Numbered from the stretch's first letter, positions 48,201 through 57,773 are shown. The stretch: DNA of 64,000 bases from Magnolia sinica (GCF_029962835.1 NC_080591.1:37517501-37581500); one strand, 5' to 3'. Notes: generated from the letters alone by a model not told the origin. Numbers and translations: made by a program.

Positions 48201-51200
48201 TTCAGATTTCTCACCTGAGATTTGCAAATGTTATTATTCTAAGTGTTTTGGTCTTGGGCCTCAAGGTAAACATCTCAAAATGCAAAATGTTGGGTATTCA
48301 GATGATGAAGGAAGAGACATCGAGAGTACCCAAAGTGTTTAGGTGTAGTGCAGGGTCCTTTCCATCCACGTACCTAGGCTTCCCTTTGTGCATTGACAGG
48401 CCAGGCACCGTTGGGATAATAGAAAGGGTGGAGAGGAAATTAAGCCACCACTTACCCCTGGAAGGAAGAATTTAACTCATTAAAGTTGCTCTTTCCAACT
48501 TGCCTATTTATTTTGTCTCTATTTCGATGCTCGGATCTTGTTCTGAACAAATTGGAGAGACTTGGACAAGATTTCCTATGGAACAGCATGGAAGAGAAGC
48601 ATAAATTTCATCTCCTTGATCGAGAAGAGGTCTACAAGCCCTTGTTAGAGGGAAGGACAAGAATCAAGGACCTAGAAGTGATGAAGATGGATCTCCATGG
48701 GATATGGGTGTGGAGGTTCGGCACAAATGAAGATGGGCTATTAAGAAAGATCGTATTGGGGGGGGGGGGGGGGGGGTGGTATTCTCTATCGGCATCTGGC
48801 TTGTGGAGGGCGGTCTCCATGGTGGTGCCGAAATTCAAGGAGTGAGCGTCTTTCTCATTAGGCGATGGAAACCACATTCGTTTATGGAGGACATTTGGAG
48901 TAGTGACGAACAACTTTCAAAAGTGTTACCCGCTTAGCCCTTTTATCTCCAATAAGTAATATTGTGGTGGCTTGTTGTTGGTCAGTTGGTCCTATGGGGT
49001 GAAGCAACAGTGTGGGTTCCTTATCAGCAAGTCCTCTCATATGAGCAAATGGAGGATTTCATCAAACTTTTGGTTATCTTGTAGTGATACCATCCATCTC
49101 CGGGGAATAAGGATACAATGGTTTGGCACATTGAAAAATCAAGTCGTTCTTTGGTTCAATCATTTTTTATACTTCTTTGAAGCCAACTTCAAAGGTTCGA
49201 AAAATTCATACCTTTATCCCTTGGTTTTATGGCGCTCCCCCAAAGGTAGCATCTTTTGTCTGGTTAGCATGTAGCTTATGCTACGTAGCGTTAGCATTGT
49301 TTAGCCTAAACGCTACATAGCTCAAGAAAATAGCTTAAGTCGCATGTAGTCTACGCTACATGTTAATTTACATACACTAGTGTTACATAGCCTACACTAC
49401 ACACTACTTATACAAGTCATTTTTCACTAAAACAAAAATTAATTAATGTTTTCAAAGATTAAATAAAAATTAATTAATATTTTCAAAGATTTTAATAAAA
49501 TAATAGAAGTAACGGTATTAAACCATTGCTTTTTCATTGTCTTTATAGTTAATTTTCCCCTACTTTTCCTATAATTTTATGTTGTGTTTAATTGCACCAA
49601 ATATCATGAAATTTCGTAGTATTTAGCACCAAATTAGACTGACTAATGATGAAAGTTCATGACACCCGGTGCAGACAAGTGCAACCTTAATTAAAAATTT
49701 AGGAGTAGCATGTAGCTAATGCCACATGCATACACGAGTTCAGAAGAGTCAACACTACACTACATGCTATTCGCTATTTAGGGCCTTTTGTTTCGTCAAT
49801 TATCCCAGTAATGGAAAGAAAATGAGTCATCATTATGATTTTACCATGACCAAACCAAACACAGGAATCACTGATCAAATGCAGATGTATTCAAGAGACA
49901 AGTAGAAGAATTTGTAATCATTGCACTTTTTCATGGCATTATTGTAAAAATCTCAAATCTAAACAGCAACATCAATGTATTTTGGTAATTATTTGACGTT
50001 AACGTAATGTAAAATGTCATTATTATGATTTTACCACCAATAAACAAAACACAAGAAAAGGTGGTCAAATGCAAATATTGTCAGGAGATGGGTAAAGCAA
50101 TTTATAATCATCGTACATTTCCTTTACATTACCATGGTAATTGGTGAAGCAAACAATCCCTTAAAACACTGAATGGGAAGAAAAATGGTGCTCTCCATCG
50201 ACAATCTTCAAAGAAAATTCATGATGCAGACCAAAGTAACGGGTGATGTGTATGAAAAATGCAAAGTCGATAGATCATGATTTCATAAATTGCGCGTTTG
50301 CTCACAAGGTGTGGGTTGACTTCCTTAGCCTTCTTAATACGACTTGAGCAATGCCTGAGTCCATTGTTGACCTCCTAGTCCCTTCACATGGTGGAAGTGT
50401 TAGAATGGAAGGAAAAGGAGTATGGTGATTAATCCTAATTGTAGTTCTATGGGCTATTGGGGGGGGGAGGGGGGCAGAGGGAGGCTTTCATAGTAGGAGT
50501 GCATTGGTGGAAGATGTCATAAGGAGGGTTAAGGTTGATATTGTGAGTTGGCCATCCGGCTTAAAAGCTATGGACGATTGTGATACTCTAGCCGTGCTTG
50601 GGTTGCAATTCTCTTAGCTCCTTGATTTGGATATTCTCTTTCTTTAATAAAATTCCATCATCTTTTAAAAGATAAAATAAGATCAACCGTCCAAATGGGG
50701 GCCCCACTATAGATGGATTATAAACCAACATAAAATAGTGAAATCATATTTTAATCGTCAAATTCGTGAATGCTTGATGGATGGTGCTTGGTATGTTTAA
50801 TTTCAACTCCAAAATAGCACATTAATTTTCAAACAAAGTTCAAAATTATTCCATATTAACATATTTGTTTACCAAACTAAGTTGAAAATTAAACTAGTAT
50901 TTTTAGTCCGCTCCTTTTTTAACCATAACCAAAAATTTTGTTGTATCCAAACAGCCCCTAAATTAAATAAAGGAATTCGGCTTCTCTTTCACACTTTCTC
51001 ACAGTAATTGCCAGCCAAATCATGCCACGCTCCTTACATTCAGAACTTAACCAAGTTAATAATTTGGCGAAAAGATCAAAAGGCAGCTTTAGCATCAAAG
51101 GCATTGTGCGCTAGGGTGTGTCATACTATAAAGCGTCGCTGGGCTTTTCGGCCTACTCTTGTGGGATTTGGTCCAGCCACTTTCCCCTATGGATACCTCG

Positions 51201-51726
51201 TTATTAAGGAATCAGTTGTTAGTGAGCAGCCACAATGGGGCAGGGGATTAGGAAAAAAAAAAAGCAGAAGAGATTACTGAGAAGAAAAAAAAAACTCAAT
51301 ATTTCATTTTACTAGTTCTTTTTGGAGGGATTAAAATTAGAGCAATTTAATGTACAAAAAAAATAAATAAAAGGACTTGGGGAAATGTAATTTCTGCATT
51401 CCAAACCAACCCCACAAGTGACAGTTGAGATTTTCTGCACATACTAAAACAAAGGCGTTTGATGCTGCTGTAAGGTTTATTCCTACGCCCCCAGCCTTCA
51501 ATGACATTAGTAACACCTGTGGTATGAACATGCCAAGTTATAAAAATAAAATAAAATAAAAAGGTTGAAGAGGCATTGTGTACTATACTAAAAAAAAGTA
51601 AATTCACCCTCAACATAGTTTTTGTGGCTTACCAAAATCTCATTTTCTTCAGTAAATTGCTTGATTACTTTTTCCCGTTGAAGAAGGTTTAGAGTCCCAT
51701 CCAAACGAACAAATGTAACATTATTA
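39079..51726 (-). CDS. RAD5/HLTF-like SNF2 helicase, last four coding exons visible
   Basis: Four exons, joined in order 51726-51633, 51516-51445, 40098-40000, 39201-39079, spell the C-terminal helicase of a SNF2 ATPase: [30 protein letters not shown] (motif V), [20 protein letters not shown] (motif VI with the arginine finger) and a tail [13 protein letters not shown]. That tail and the [20 protein letters not shown] stretch are characteristic of plant RAD5A-type proteins, which act in post-replication DNA repair and also carry HIRAN and RING domains. All junctions are GT/AG and in frame with no stop. The 5' exons are outside the window or too far to see; the RING and motifs I to IV are not found. 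The intron 40099-51444 is about 11.3 kb and full of TEs. The RAD5A versus RAD5B or HLTF-like assignment is by memory of C-terminal motifs. Confidence 0.85.
39296..39382. repeat. CA/GA-rich simple sequence in the RAD5-like intron
   Basis: Irregular ACACAC, GAGAGA and CACATA runs between the last two coding exons. Open frames over it on both strands are low-complexity shadows. Confidence 0.7.
40000..40098 (-). CDS. RAD5-like gene, second-to-last coding exon
   Basis: 99 nt, acceptor TCATAG and donor GTATGC, phase 0. Encodes motif VI from [11 protein letters not shown] to KRFIIK. Confidence 0.92.
40360..40989. mobile_element. MITE-like repeat in the large RAD5-like intron
   Basis: Left end TTGGCACCATGGATTTGG (40361) and right end CCAAATCCATGATGCCGAA (40971-40989) are an imperfect inverted pair, and AAATCCAGGGGA-like words recur in both halves. 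Length about 630 bp and no coding capacity. I could not find a clean target-site duplication, so superfamily is open. Confidence 0.6.
41030..41066. repeat. AAC/AAT trinucleotide repeat
   Basis: Runs of ACAACAACA and ATAATAATA within the large RAD5-like intron. Confidence 0.85.
41782..42440 (+). repeat. 5' LTR of the copia element
   Basis: Matches 46357-46985 and 47340-47394, for example GATTCTGCCAATCTGTT, TTCGACCAAAAATTGGGTGG (or near), GATTAGGGCTTGTCAATACG and GAGCTTCCGCAAAGCGCACA. The left edge is not exact. Confidence 0.8.
42484..43228 (+). pseudogene. Copia gag with a destroyed zinc knuckle
   Basis: The first frame gives [20 protein letters not shown] and a KDILVSQG stretch, then after a frame change [60 protein letters not shown] and [11 protein letters not shown]. 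This is a UBN2/gag-type copia Gag. The CCHC knuckle at 43161-43197 has TGA where the first Cys codon belongs, followed by [13 protein letters not shown], so a single TGC to TGA-type change truncates the polyprotein just before protease. Confidence 0.8.
43330..44250 (+). pseudogene. Copia protease and integrase (broken)
   Basis: [11 protein letters not shown] at about 43337-43370 is the protease active site and is intact. [20 protein letters not shown] follows (gag-pre-integrase). After a stop at 43744 the integrase zinc part and an incomplete core (YIHFDVWG) appear, then a deletion, then [32 protein letters not shown] and [20 protein letters not shown] to 44248. The gap removes the part with the first catalytic Asp neighbourhood. 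Confidence 0.8.
44750..46236 (+). pseudogene. Copia reverse transcriptase and RNase H (broken)
   Basis: Pieces in several frames: [20 protein letters not shown] at about 44760, [20 protein letters not shown], a [18 protein letters not shown] stretch, [33 protein letters not shown] with intact YVDD near 45300, [12 protein letters not shown], then RNase H with [20 protein letters not shown] near 45780, [12 protein letters not shown] and the end [14 protein letters not shown] up to 46236. A purine-rich CAAGGTGGAGG follows near 46312, as expected before a copia 3' LTR. Confidence 0.85.
46357..47394 (+). repeat. 3' LTR of the copia element, split by an insertion
   Basis: Similar to 41782-42440. 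The LTR halves 46357-46985 and 47340-47394 are separated by the 46986-47339 insertion. The sequence TTTCTAATACCT continues past the insertion as AGGGTTGATCTGGG, as in the other LTR. Confidence 0.8.
46986..47339. mobile_element. 354-bp GC-rich non-autonomous insertion in the copia LTR
   Basis: Flanked by TACCT (46981-46985) and AACCT (47340-47344), consistent with a 5-bp target-site duplication. It starts ATGATGCAAGACAATTAACC and ends near CCCCTACATT, so TG..CA-like ends are possible. Internally it repeats a CCCACCCC(G/A)AGTGTG(T/C)CCC block and AGCCCGGTGTGAAA twice. The GTTCGAGACTCC on the minus strand resembles a tRNA B box, so a SINE is one option and a small LTR or TRIM another. Confidence 0.6.
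48761..48777 (+). repeat. G17 homopolymer inside the LINE
   Basis: Seventeen consecutive G residues. Possible G-quadruplex or an assembly-sensitive homopolymer. It shifts the frame of the LINE ORF. Confidence 0.9.
49264..49780. mobile_element. Palindrome-rich MITE-like insertion in the LINE
   Basis: Rich in self-complementary words: GTAGCTTATGCTAC, GCTACATAGC, CATGTAGTCTACGCTACATG, and at the other end GTAGCATGTAGC and ACTACATGCTA. It interrupts the LINE at GTCTGG. A 33-bp AATTAATTAAT..TTTTCAAAGATT block is doubled at 49436-49500. Terminal repeats are present but I cannot fix their limits. Confidence 0.5.
49781..50160. mobile_element. Tourist-like (PIF/Harbinger) MITE with TTA target site
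   Basis: 380 bp with inverted ends GGGCCTTTTGTTTCGTCAATTA and, on the minus strand, GGGATTGTTTGCTTCACCAATTA. TTA lies directly outside both ends (49778-49780, 50161-50163), the usual target of Tourist elements. No coding capacity. It separates two pieces of the LINE. Confidence 0.75.
50661..51444. other. Remainder of the RAD5-like large intron, no gene
   Basis: AT-rich sequence with A-runs. A plus-strand ORF at 51008-51280 has no recognisable domain and I do not call it a gene. Confidence 0.5.
51445..51516 (-). CDS. RAD5-like gene, third-from-last coding exon
   Basis: 72 nt, acceptor CCACAG and donor GTATGT, phase 0 at both ends. Encodes [20 protein letters not shown] and AFVL, helicase motif V. 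Confidence 0.9.
51633..51726 (-). CDS. RAD5-like gene, fourth-from-last coding exon
   Basis: 94 nt, preceded by a CAAG acceptor with a long T tract and followed by GTAAGC. It starts with the last base of a split codon, so the exon before ends with two codon bases. Encodes [20 protein letters not shown] and EENEIL. Confidence 0.85.
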
Positions 51727-51903
51727 CTTGAACCAAAAAAAAAAAACGGGGATTACAATTAGTAAGGTAATCATCACAGTATAACAACAAAAAATTTATG
51801 TTAGAAAGCCACATAGGTTTCAAGGGCATCACCATAAAGCAGTTTCGGGATTCCAATGGGCTATAATAAAGCATAAAATATTTCATTACTCCAAATGCAT
51901 AAT

Positions 51904-51945
51904 GCTATATGGCTTTTTCCCAAGCTATATGGCTTTTTCCCAAGG
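51904..51945. repeat. 21-bp tandem duplication upstream of the RAD5-like exons
   Basis: GCTATATGGCTTTTTCCCAA occurs twice in a row. Confidence 0.9.
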
Positions 51946-52310
51946 AAATTTGCAAGTTCTTCCCCTGCTATGATAGAAAAGGAAGGTGCTACCCAGAGAA
52001 AGAAGGGAACCATATCAATGGACGGCACTAAAAAAGAATGAAGAGGATTTAAATCTATCTAAATTTACAAGTTAACCAATGTCTTTCGTGGAATTGTTTA
52101 GCATTTTAAAAATGCTAAGGAATTGTCAAAGAATACTGTGAAAGTGGAAACTAAATGTAAATACAAAGCAGAAAGTAAAAGAAAAGAGGAGGAAGCAACT
52201 CTACATAGGCAATTTCTAGAATATCTGGGAGATCTCTATATTCATCCTATTACAATCTCAACACTATCGATGTGTTACAGTAGGAACAAATGAATGGAAA
52301 TTATTCTTAT

Positions 52311-52963
52311 TAAAGTCGTACACGAGTTGATCCGAGTCGAGCTTGGCACAGCTCGGCTTGAATCGGCTCGGCTAGTAGCTAACCCCAGCTCAAACTCGGC
52401 TCGGTCCACGAGCCTGTCTAGCTAGCTCGGCATGGTTCGGTCAACAACTCGAGCCGAGTTCGAGCCTGCGCGGCATTTTATCAAACGCCTGGAATGCATC
52501 TTAAATTTCTCATAGAATGCAAAACAGTAATGACATTTTACAAGTATTTCATCAAACACCTGTCATGCACTATCAAAATCAAACACCCGGCGTGCAGCAT
52601 CAAAATCAAACACCCAACAAATAGCATTAAAATCAAACACCCAGCAAGTAGCATCAAAATCAAACACCCAACACATCCATTCTTTCCTCGCAAACACTTC
52701 GTTGAATCATTTCATCAAACACTTGGCAAGCAACGTCCATATCAAAATAACCGAGTCACCGATCCGATTAAATCCAAGTCAATTCGAGTTGAGGTTCGAT
52801 CCGAGTCAAGTCAAGCTCGGGCAAGCTCAAACTCGGCTCAAATTTTTTTTGAGCTCCAAAAACTAGCTCGACTCGGTCCGAATCCAACTTCGAGTTGAGA
52901 CGAGTCAAGCTTTAGTCGAATCGAGCAAGTTGACCGAGCTAACTTGACTCGTGTACAGCTCTA
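52311..52963. mobile_element. hAT MITE with perfect 8-bp target-site duplication
   Basis: Bounded by identical ATTCTTAT at 52303-52310 and 52964-52971. Terminal inverted repeats start TAAAGTCGTACACGAGT on the left and TAGAGCTGTACACGAGT on the minus strand at the right. The body is full of GAGCTCGGCTCG-type words plus a 27-bp minisatellite (52565-52675). It is non-coding; the open frame across it comes from the repeat. An 8-bp duplication indicates the hAT superfamily. Confidence 0.85.
52565..52675. repeat. 27-bp minisatellite in the hAT MITE
   Basis: Four units beginning ATCAAAATCAAACACCC with small changes; in one frame they read IKIKHP plus three variable residues. Confidence 0.9.
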
Positions 52964-52971
52964 ATTCTTAT

Positions 52972-54185
52972 GATCAGAGTAGGGTTGCATGATTGAACAA
53001 TCGGGAAAAACACACCCCCAAATCTCCCTTTATCCTTTCTTTTTTAATGATTTTATGGCTTCAATTTTTGGAGTTATCGGCATAGAGAAACTCATGCCAC
53101 ATGAGTGGAGGATCAAAAGATGAAACAATTGAGGGAGGGTAGATAACCTCCTAATGGAATTTGGAGGGGGGTCACAAAATTATCAGAGTTGAAAAGGAAG
53201 ATATGCCATGATAACAATTTTGAACATGTTGAAGTCTTCACCAAGCCTGCTAAGGACATAAAAGGACCCTATCTTATCATCAATAGCAATCAAGGTATTC
53301 CATAACAATAACAATGGCCATAACAGCCACCACTGTTATCGTTACAGCCCTTTTCTTTTGTTTGCGTGTGTGAATAAAACCTGTATCTACCCCGGAAAGG
53401 GGCCGTTAGAGCCGTTATGGGTCATTTAAGATCCCATAACACGTAACGGTTGCCACCATTATCGCTATGTAATGGCCGTTACAACACACCATGGTAGCAA
53501 CAGTAATGGTAGCTAGTTGATCAAAATACCCATTCACCTTGGATAGAAATCTTGCATGGTCCATGTCCCAATTATGCAAATTTGTAAGAATACACACCAG
53601 ACCTGATTTATGAGAGAAGGATGTCTCGATTACTTCCAGATGTATAGAGATTGTGCTAGTGACCAAGCAAAAAGAGTCCAATCACAATGGGCCTGTGCAT
53701 CATTTGCAGGGTAAGGTTGTTGCCAAGGAATATAGCTTTTTCACCTCCACCTGGAGTAGATGCAAATTCAGGGGATGGAGCAGAAGAGCCATGGAGAGTC
53801 ACATAAACTCTTTATCTTCCACTATTTCTTGTTACATGTTCGTCCCAACCCTCTATCCTCCTTTTTAGGTTCATTCGATAATGAATCAACCAAATGCACT
53901 TCTAACACTTGTTCAACTTTTGGAAGGCCTTGCATTATATCACCCAATCTTGATCATATACAAATGTAACCAACGATCTTCTTCGAGAAGTATTTCTCCA
54001 CAATGGCCATGAAAGGTTGCACCTGGAGTGGCCAAATAAGGCTTAGTTGATCCAAGGAGTCAACATGAAGAACTTGCCTAGATTTTGTGTGTGATCCGTA
54101 TTTGGACATACATACATTTCCACAAATAAATTGTCCAAGCCTAATTATTGTGGATGTCTCCTTGCAGTAATCGTGAAAGAGTAAG
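52972..54185. other. No gene recognised
   Basis: Short open frames such as 53415-53681 and 53954-54244 on the minus strand have no feature that I can tie to a family. 53290-53500 has GGCCGTTACA/TGTTATGG-type repetitive phrases that look like a decayed transposon. The upstream RAD5-like exons (RING, motifs I to IV) are not visible here. Confidence 0.45.
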
Positions 54186-55001
54186 TGATGCAGGACACAA
54201 GATTTAATGGTAGCATGCAACGTGAAAATTATGAAAGAGTTCATAAAGTAATTTAATTAACAAAAGATGTTAACACACCACACAATTAAGAGTAAATAAT
54301 AGGAAATAAAATCTGATTTAACCTGAATCGCATGCCCGCATGCTAAGAAATCACATAAATCAATTAAAACTAGGCCCGATAGAAGGAGAGAACTTCCAAT
54401 TTGGCATAGGCACGTACCACACTCAAGGGGCTGACTTGTAGGTTCTAGGATTATGGTTAGGAAGGGGAAAATCTGAAACTTGAAAAATTAGGGTTCATGG
54501 GAATTGGGGATTTTAGAATTAGGATTTTTAGAAATTTGAGAAAATAGGAAATTGAGGATCTATGGTTTAGGGTAGGGTTAGGAATGGGGAATCAAGGGGT
54601 TTTGATGGGGGGAACCAAAGGGAAATCAATGGATTGAGGAGTTGTCTGTATGGTCAACCTAGTAGCTTGAACATGTGGCCGTATGGTCACACATGTGGGT
54701 CGTTAGCTAGAGTTTTGCAGTCCTCAATGGTTGATTTCGGTTGGGGTTGAAGTTGGATGATGAAAAGTTGAAGAAAAAGATGATTTAGATGGTTTTGGAT
54801 AGGAAGGGAAGAAGAGAAATAAAGTTTTTTGGGAAAATACCTCTTTTTTTATAGAAAGGAAGAGAGAAGGAAGATGATAGATGGAAGCCTCGCACCTCCA
54901 TTGAAAGGGGAATGGAATCACACCACATCCAAGCTCCAAATCACATGGAGTATACTTCAAATCACATGAAGAAGAGAAAACACAGCTTTCTTTTTTCAAA
55001 A
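54186..55001 (-). repeat. 3' LTR of element D, truncated at 55001
   Basis: Matches 60530-61318. It ends exactly where the left arm of the inverted duplication begins (TAGATCACGATATGAACT at 55002), so the LTR was cut there. Confidence 0.75.
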
Positions 55002-55429
55002 TAGATCACGATATGAACTAAAGGATCATCAACAAAACTGTTAACATGGATATGTCATCACATGCAGAACATTATATCTATATATAGCAGCGGAATGATA
55101 GCATATACTTAAATTCAAACAACAACACGTTTATACCAATCAGATGTCCATGCATCAATTTCAAACGAAAATAGCCTGTTGTACCTGCATCCAAACAATT
55201 AACTAACATTGCCATTGTAATGATCTAATAAAGAAAATAGACTAAAAGCAACATATATGTGGATGGTCGGACCACCAGCAATGGCAGTATCCAAGACATA
55301 CTCAAACCAGTCTATTGGGTACGCAACCCCCAATATCCCAAAAATTTATACAAAAATAAAAAATAAAGAGAGAGAGAGAGAGAGTAAAGTTTCATCAAAG
55401 TCCCGATCATTGTGATTTGAAGGCAGTTA

Positions 55430-56439
55430 GCTTTCAAAGTGGGCCAGTGCAGTCGAGGAGTTACTGAATCCACTCCTTCCTCCTCTCATACCCCATTTTC
55501 ATTAAGAACCCTGCACTAACCATATCTGCCTGTAACACCCTAGCAGCCTGAAGTTAGTCCTCATGGCTAAGTCCGTCAACCTCTTCTAGTATGCCCAACA
55601 TTCTTTGGAGTCGGGTCATACTTTTGTCGTGCCATTGTAATAGTCAGGGTCTTGACTGCCTCAGCCATCTCTCCCATCTCATCACCAATGTGTTCACTCA
55701 GCTTACCCTTTCTTTGTCAAGTCATGCCGCTAGCGGTGGAGTGGCTGTTTCTGGACCCTTTCGAGGTCTCCATAGGACCTTTGTTATACCTTTTAGACCG
55801 TTGTTGTGATCCCTCGTTCACACATAGGGCCGAACCACTTTCGTGACCATCATCATCGTCTGACGAAAGACGAACAATTTCAGACCCATTTTCTTCGGAT
55901 TCGTCGTCGGAATTGAGCTCATTTCTTGGGCGTCGTCTACCGGAAAGTGGTGACAAGTAGGTACTACTGGCAAATGACTCATGGGCGCATTCATTGCCAA
56001 ACATAAAAGCTAGATCATTGTATCTATCGATATGTTTCCCACGAACTCGTTTAGCATATGGGTGAGACTACAAATATTGACAGTTAGGTTTCAATTACTA
56101 CAGGATGATTTAAATCACAAACAAAGAACTAAATCGGTCTAAGTTTTAGGAGTGTTACTTACCGCAATGTAACCATCCCACACATCATCTGAAGCGATCA
56201 CCATTTTCTCTTCGGGGTCCCATCCAAACCCACTCGCATTCAGCATGTCCTTGATTGCCCAATAGAATCTTTTCAATGTACGCAGACAGTTTGAAATATG
56301 TTTATTTCTCCAAGTCAATTACACACCTATCTTGAATTTCTGTGATTGTTGCCTTATAAGCTTCCGGTTTGAAGCCAATGTCACTCTTACGTCCAAGATT
56401 AACCTGCTTGACTAATGCATCAACCAATGCATTGTCCAT
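55430..56439 (-). pseudogene. MYB/SANT-like (PIF/Harbinger ORF1 type) gene, left copy
   Basis: Exon 1 starts with an ATG at 56439-56437 that is internal to the family (the usual RWT.. start is missing at the inversion junction) and runs to a GTAAGT donor at 56162. It reads MDNALVDALVKQVNLGRKSD, FKPEAYKATITEIQDRC, then in a shifted frame HISNCLRTLKRFYWAIKDML, GFGWDPEEKMVIASDDVWDG, the Myb_DNA-bind_3-type trihelix seen next to PIF/Harbinger transposases. A one-base insertion (GAGAAATAAACAT) breaks the frame. Exon 2 (56067 downward) encodes SHPYAKRVRGKHIDRYND and LAFMFGNE, then an acidic Ser/Asp region and stops within the RQRKGK part. It cannot make the full protein. Confidence 0.75.
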
Positions 56440-56452
56440 TGGATCACATCAC

Positions 56453-57227
56453 GAAGAGAAAATGGTGATCACTTCGAACGATGTGTGGAATAGGTACATT
56501 GCAGTAACACTTCTAAAACTTAGACCGATTTAGTTCTTTATTTCTGATTTAAATCTTCCTGTAGTAATTGAAACCTAACTATCAATATCTGCAGTCTCAC
56601 CCATATATTAAACGAGTTCGTGGGAAGCATATCGATAGATACAATGACTTGGCTTTTATGTTTGGCAATGAATACGACCATGGATCATTTGCCAGTACTA
56701 CCTACTTGTCACCACTTTCCGGTAGACGCCGCCCAAGAAATGAGCTCAATTCCGACAACGAATCTGAAGAAAATGGGTCTGAAACTGTTCATCTTTCGTC
56801 AGACGATGATGATGGCCACGAAAGTGGTTCGGCCCTATGTGTGAACGAGGGATCACAGCAGCGGTCTAAAAGGTATAACAAAGGTCCTATGAAGACCTTA
56901 AAAGGGTCTAGAAACAGCCACTCCACCGCTAGCGGCATGACCCGACAAAGAAAGGGTAAGCCGAGTGATCACATTGGCGATAAGATGGGAGAGATGGTTG
57001 AGGCAGTCAAGACCCTGACTATTACAATGGCACACGGCAAAAGTATGACCCAACTCCAAAGAATGTTGGGCATACTAAAAAAAGTTGACGGACTTAGCCA
57101 TGAGGACCAACTTCGGGCTACTAGGGCATTACAGGCAGATATAGTTAGTGCAGGGTTCTTCATGAAAATGGGGCACGAGAGGAGGGAGTGGATTAAGAAA
57201 CTCCTCGACTGCACTGGCCCACTCTGA
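56453..57227 (+). CDS. MYB/SANT-like (PIF/Harbinger ORF1 type) gene, right copy; exon 2 intact, 5' part missing
   Basis: A fragment of exon 1 (56453-56502, ending GTACATTGC) is followed by an intron and then exon 2 from 56595 after a CTGCAG acceptor, open for 210 codons to the TGA at 57225-57227. It reads SHPYIKRVRGKHIDRYNDLA, FMFGNEYDHGSFASTTYLSP, a NESEENGSETVHLSSDDDD acidic patch and a C-terminal helix with AVKTLTITMAHGKSMTQLQR and MLGILKKVDGLSHEDQLRAT. In the family, these proteins work with the PIF/Harbinger transposase or as L10-interacting MYB-like host factors. No transposase gene is seen nearby. The front DNA-binding part is lost to the inversion. Confidence 0.7.
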
Positions 57228-57773
57228 AAGCTAACTGCCTTCAAATCACACTGATCAGGACTTTGATGAAACTTCACTCTCTCTCTTTTTTGTATAAATT
57301 TTTGGGATATTGGGGGTTGCATATTAGGGATGCTTCATAAGCACCCAACAAACTGGTTTGAGTATGTTTTGGATACTGCCGTTGCTGATGGTCCGACCAT
57401 CCACATATATGTTGCTTTTAGTCTGTTTTCTTTATTAGATCGTTACAATGGCAATGTTAGTTAATTGTTTGGATGCAGGTACAGCAGACTATTTTCGTCT
57501 GAAATTGATGCACGAACGTCTGATTGGGATAAACGTGTGGTTGTTTAAATTCAAGTATATGTTATCATTCCGCTGCTATATATAGATATAATGTTATGCA
57601 TGTGATGATATATCCATGTTAACAGTTTTGTTAATGATCCTTAAGTTCATATCGTGATCTATGAACTTGTATGATGCTTTTCATCTTATATTATCTCAAA
57701 CAAGGTAGATTTATTACTCTAAATTTTCGGTAATGTAATACATATCTGGTCACAACAGGAATGATCTGGTTCC

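Larger units (their letters stand above)
47580..50660 (+). mobile_element. L1-type LINE fragment, interrupted by MITEs
   Basis: Plus-strand frames from 47580 give [30 protein letters not shown] (RT), [20 protein letters not shown] and SHLRFAN (where the catalytic box follows in intact copies), [31 protein letters not shown] and a zf-RVT-type [10 protein letters not shown] end at 49255. After the 49264-50160 insertions the LINE resumes with [16 protein letters not shown], an [15 protein letters not shown]-type stretch near 50300 and [20 protein letters not shown] to about 50620, then an AT-rich 3' end. The ORF is broken throughout and the 5' half (endonuclease) is missing. It lies in the RAD5-like intron. 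Confidence 0.8.
55002..57661. repeat. Large inverted duplication: arms of about 1.2 kb with a 216-bp spacer
   Basis: Left arm 55002-56225 is the reverse complement of right arm 56442-57661. The outermost parts, TAGATCACGATATGAACT at 55002 and AGTTCATATCGTGATCTA ending at 57661, pair well. Matching blocks include AGCAGCGGAATGATA, ATGTGGATGGTCGGACCA, CAGACGATGATGATGG and the exon-intron junctions of the MYB/SANT-like gene. The spacer is the front part of that gene's DNA-binding exon and is present only once. Left-arm copy has stops; the right-arm copy has an intact exon 2. Substitutions are scattered, so the duplication is not brand new. Confidence 0.9.

Noticed and set aside
51008-51280. A 90-codon plus-strand ORF in the RAD5-like intron
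   Set aside because: No domain, no splice context, and the A-rich surroundings suggest chance.
52565-52675. Possible CRISPR-like array
   Set aside because: Units are directly adjacent without unique spacers, and the sequence is a plant chromosome.
52494-52898. 134-codon ORF with an IKIKHP repeat
   Set aside because: It sits fully inside a hAT MITE and is produced by the 27-bp minisatellite.
53415-54244. Upstream exons of the RAD5-like gene (motifs I to IV, RING)
   Set aside because: I looked for DEAH, LVCP and RING-type Cys/His patterns on the minus strand from 51727 to the end and found none.
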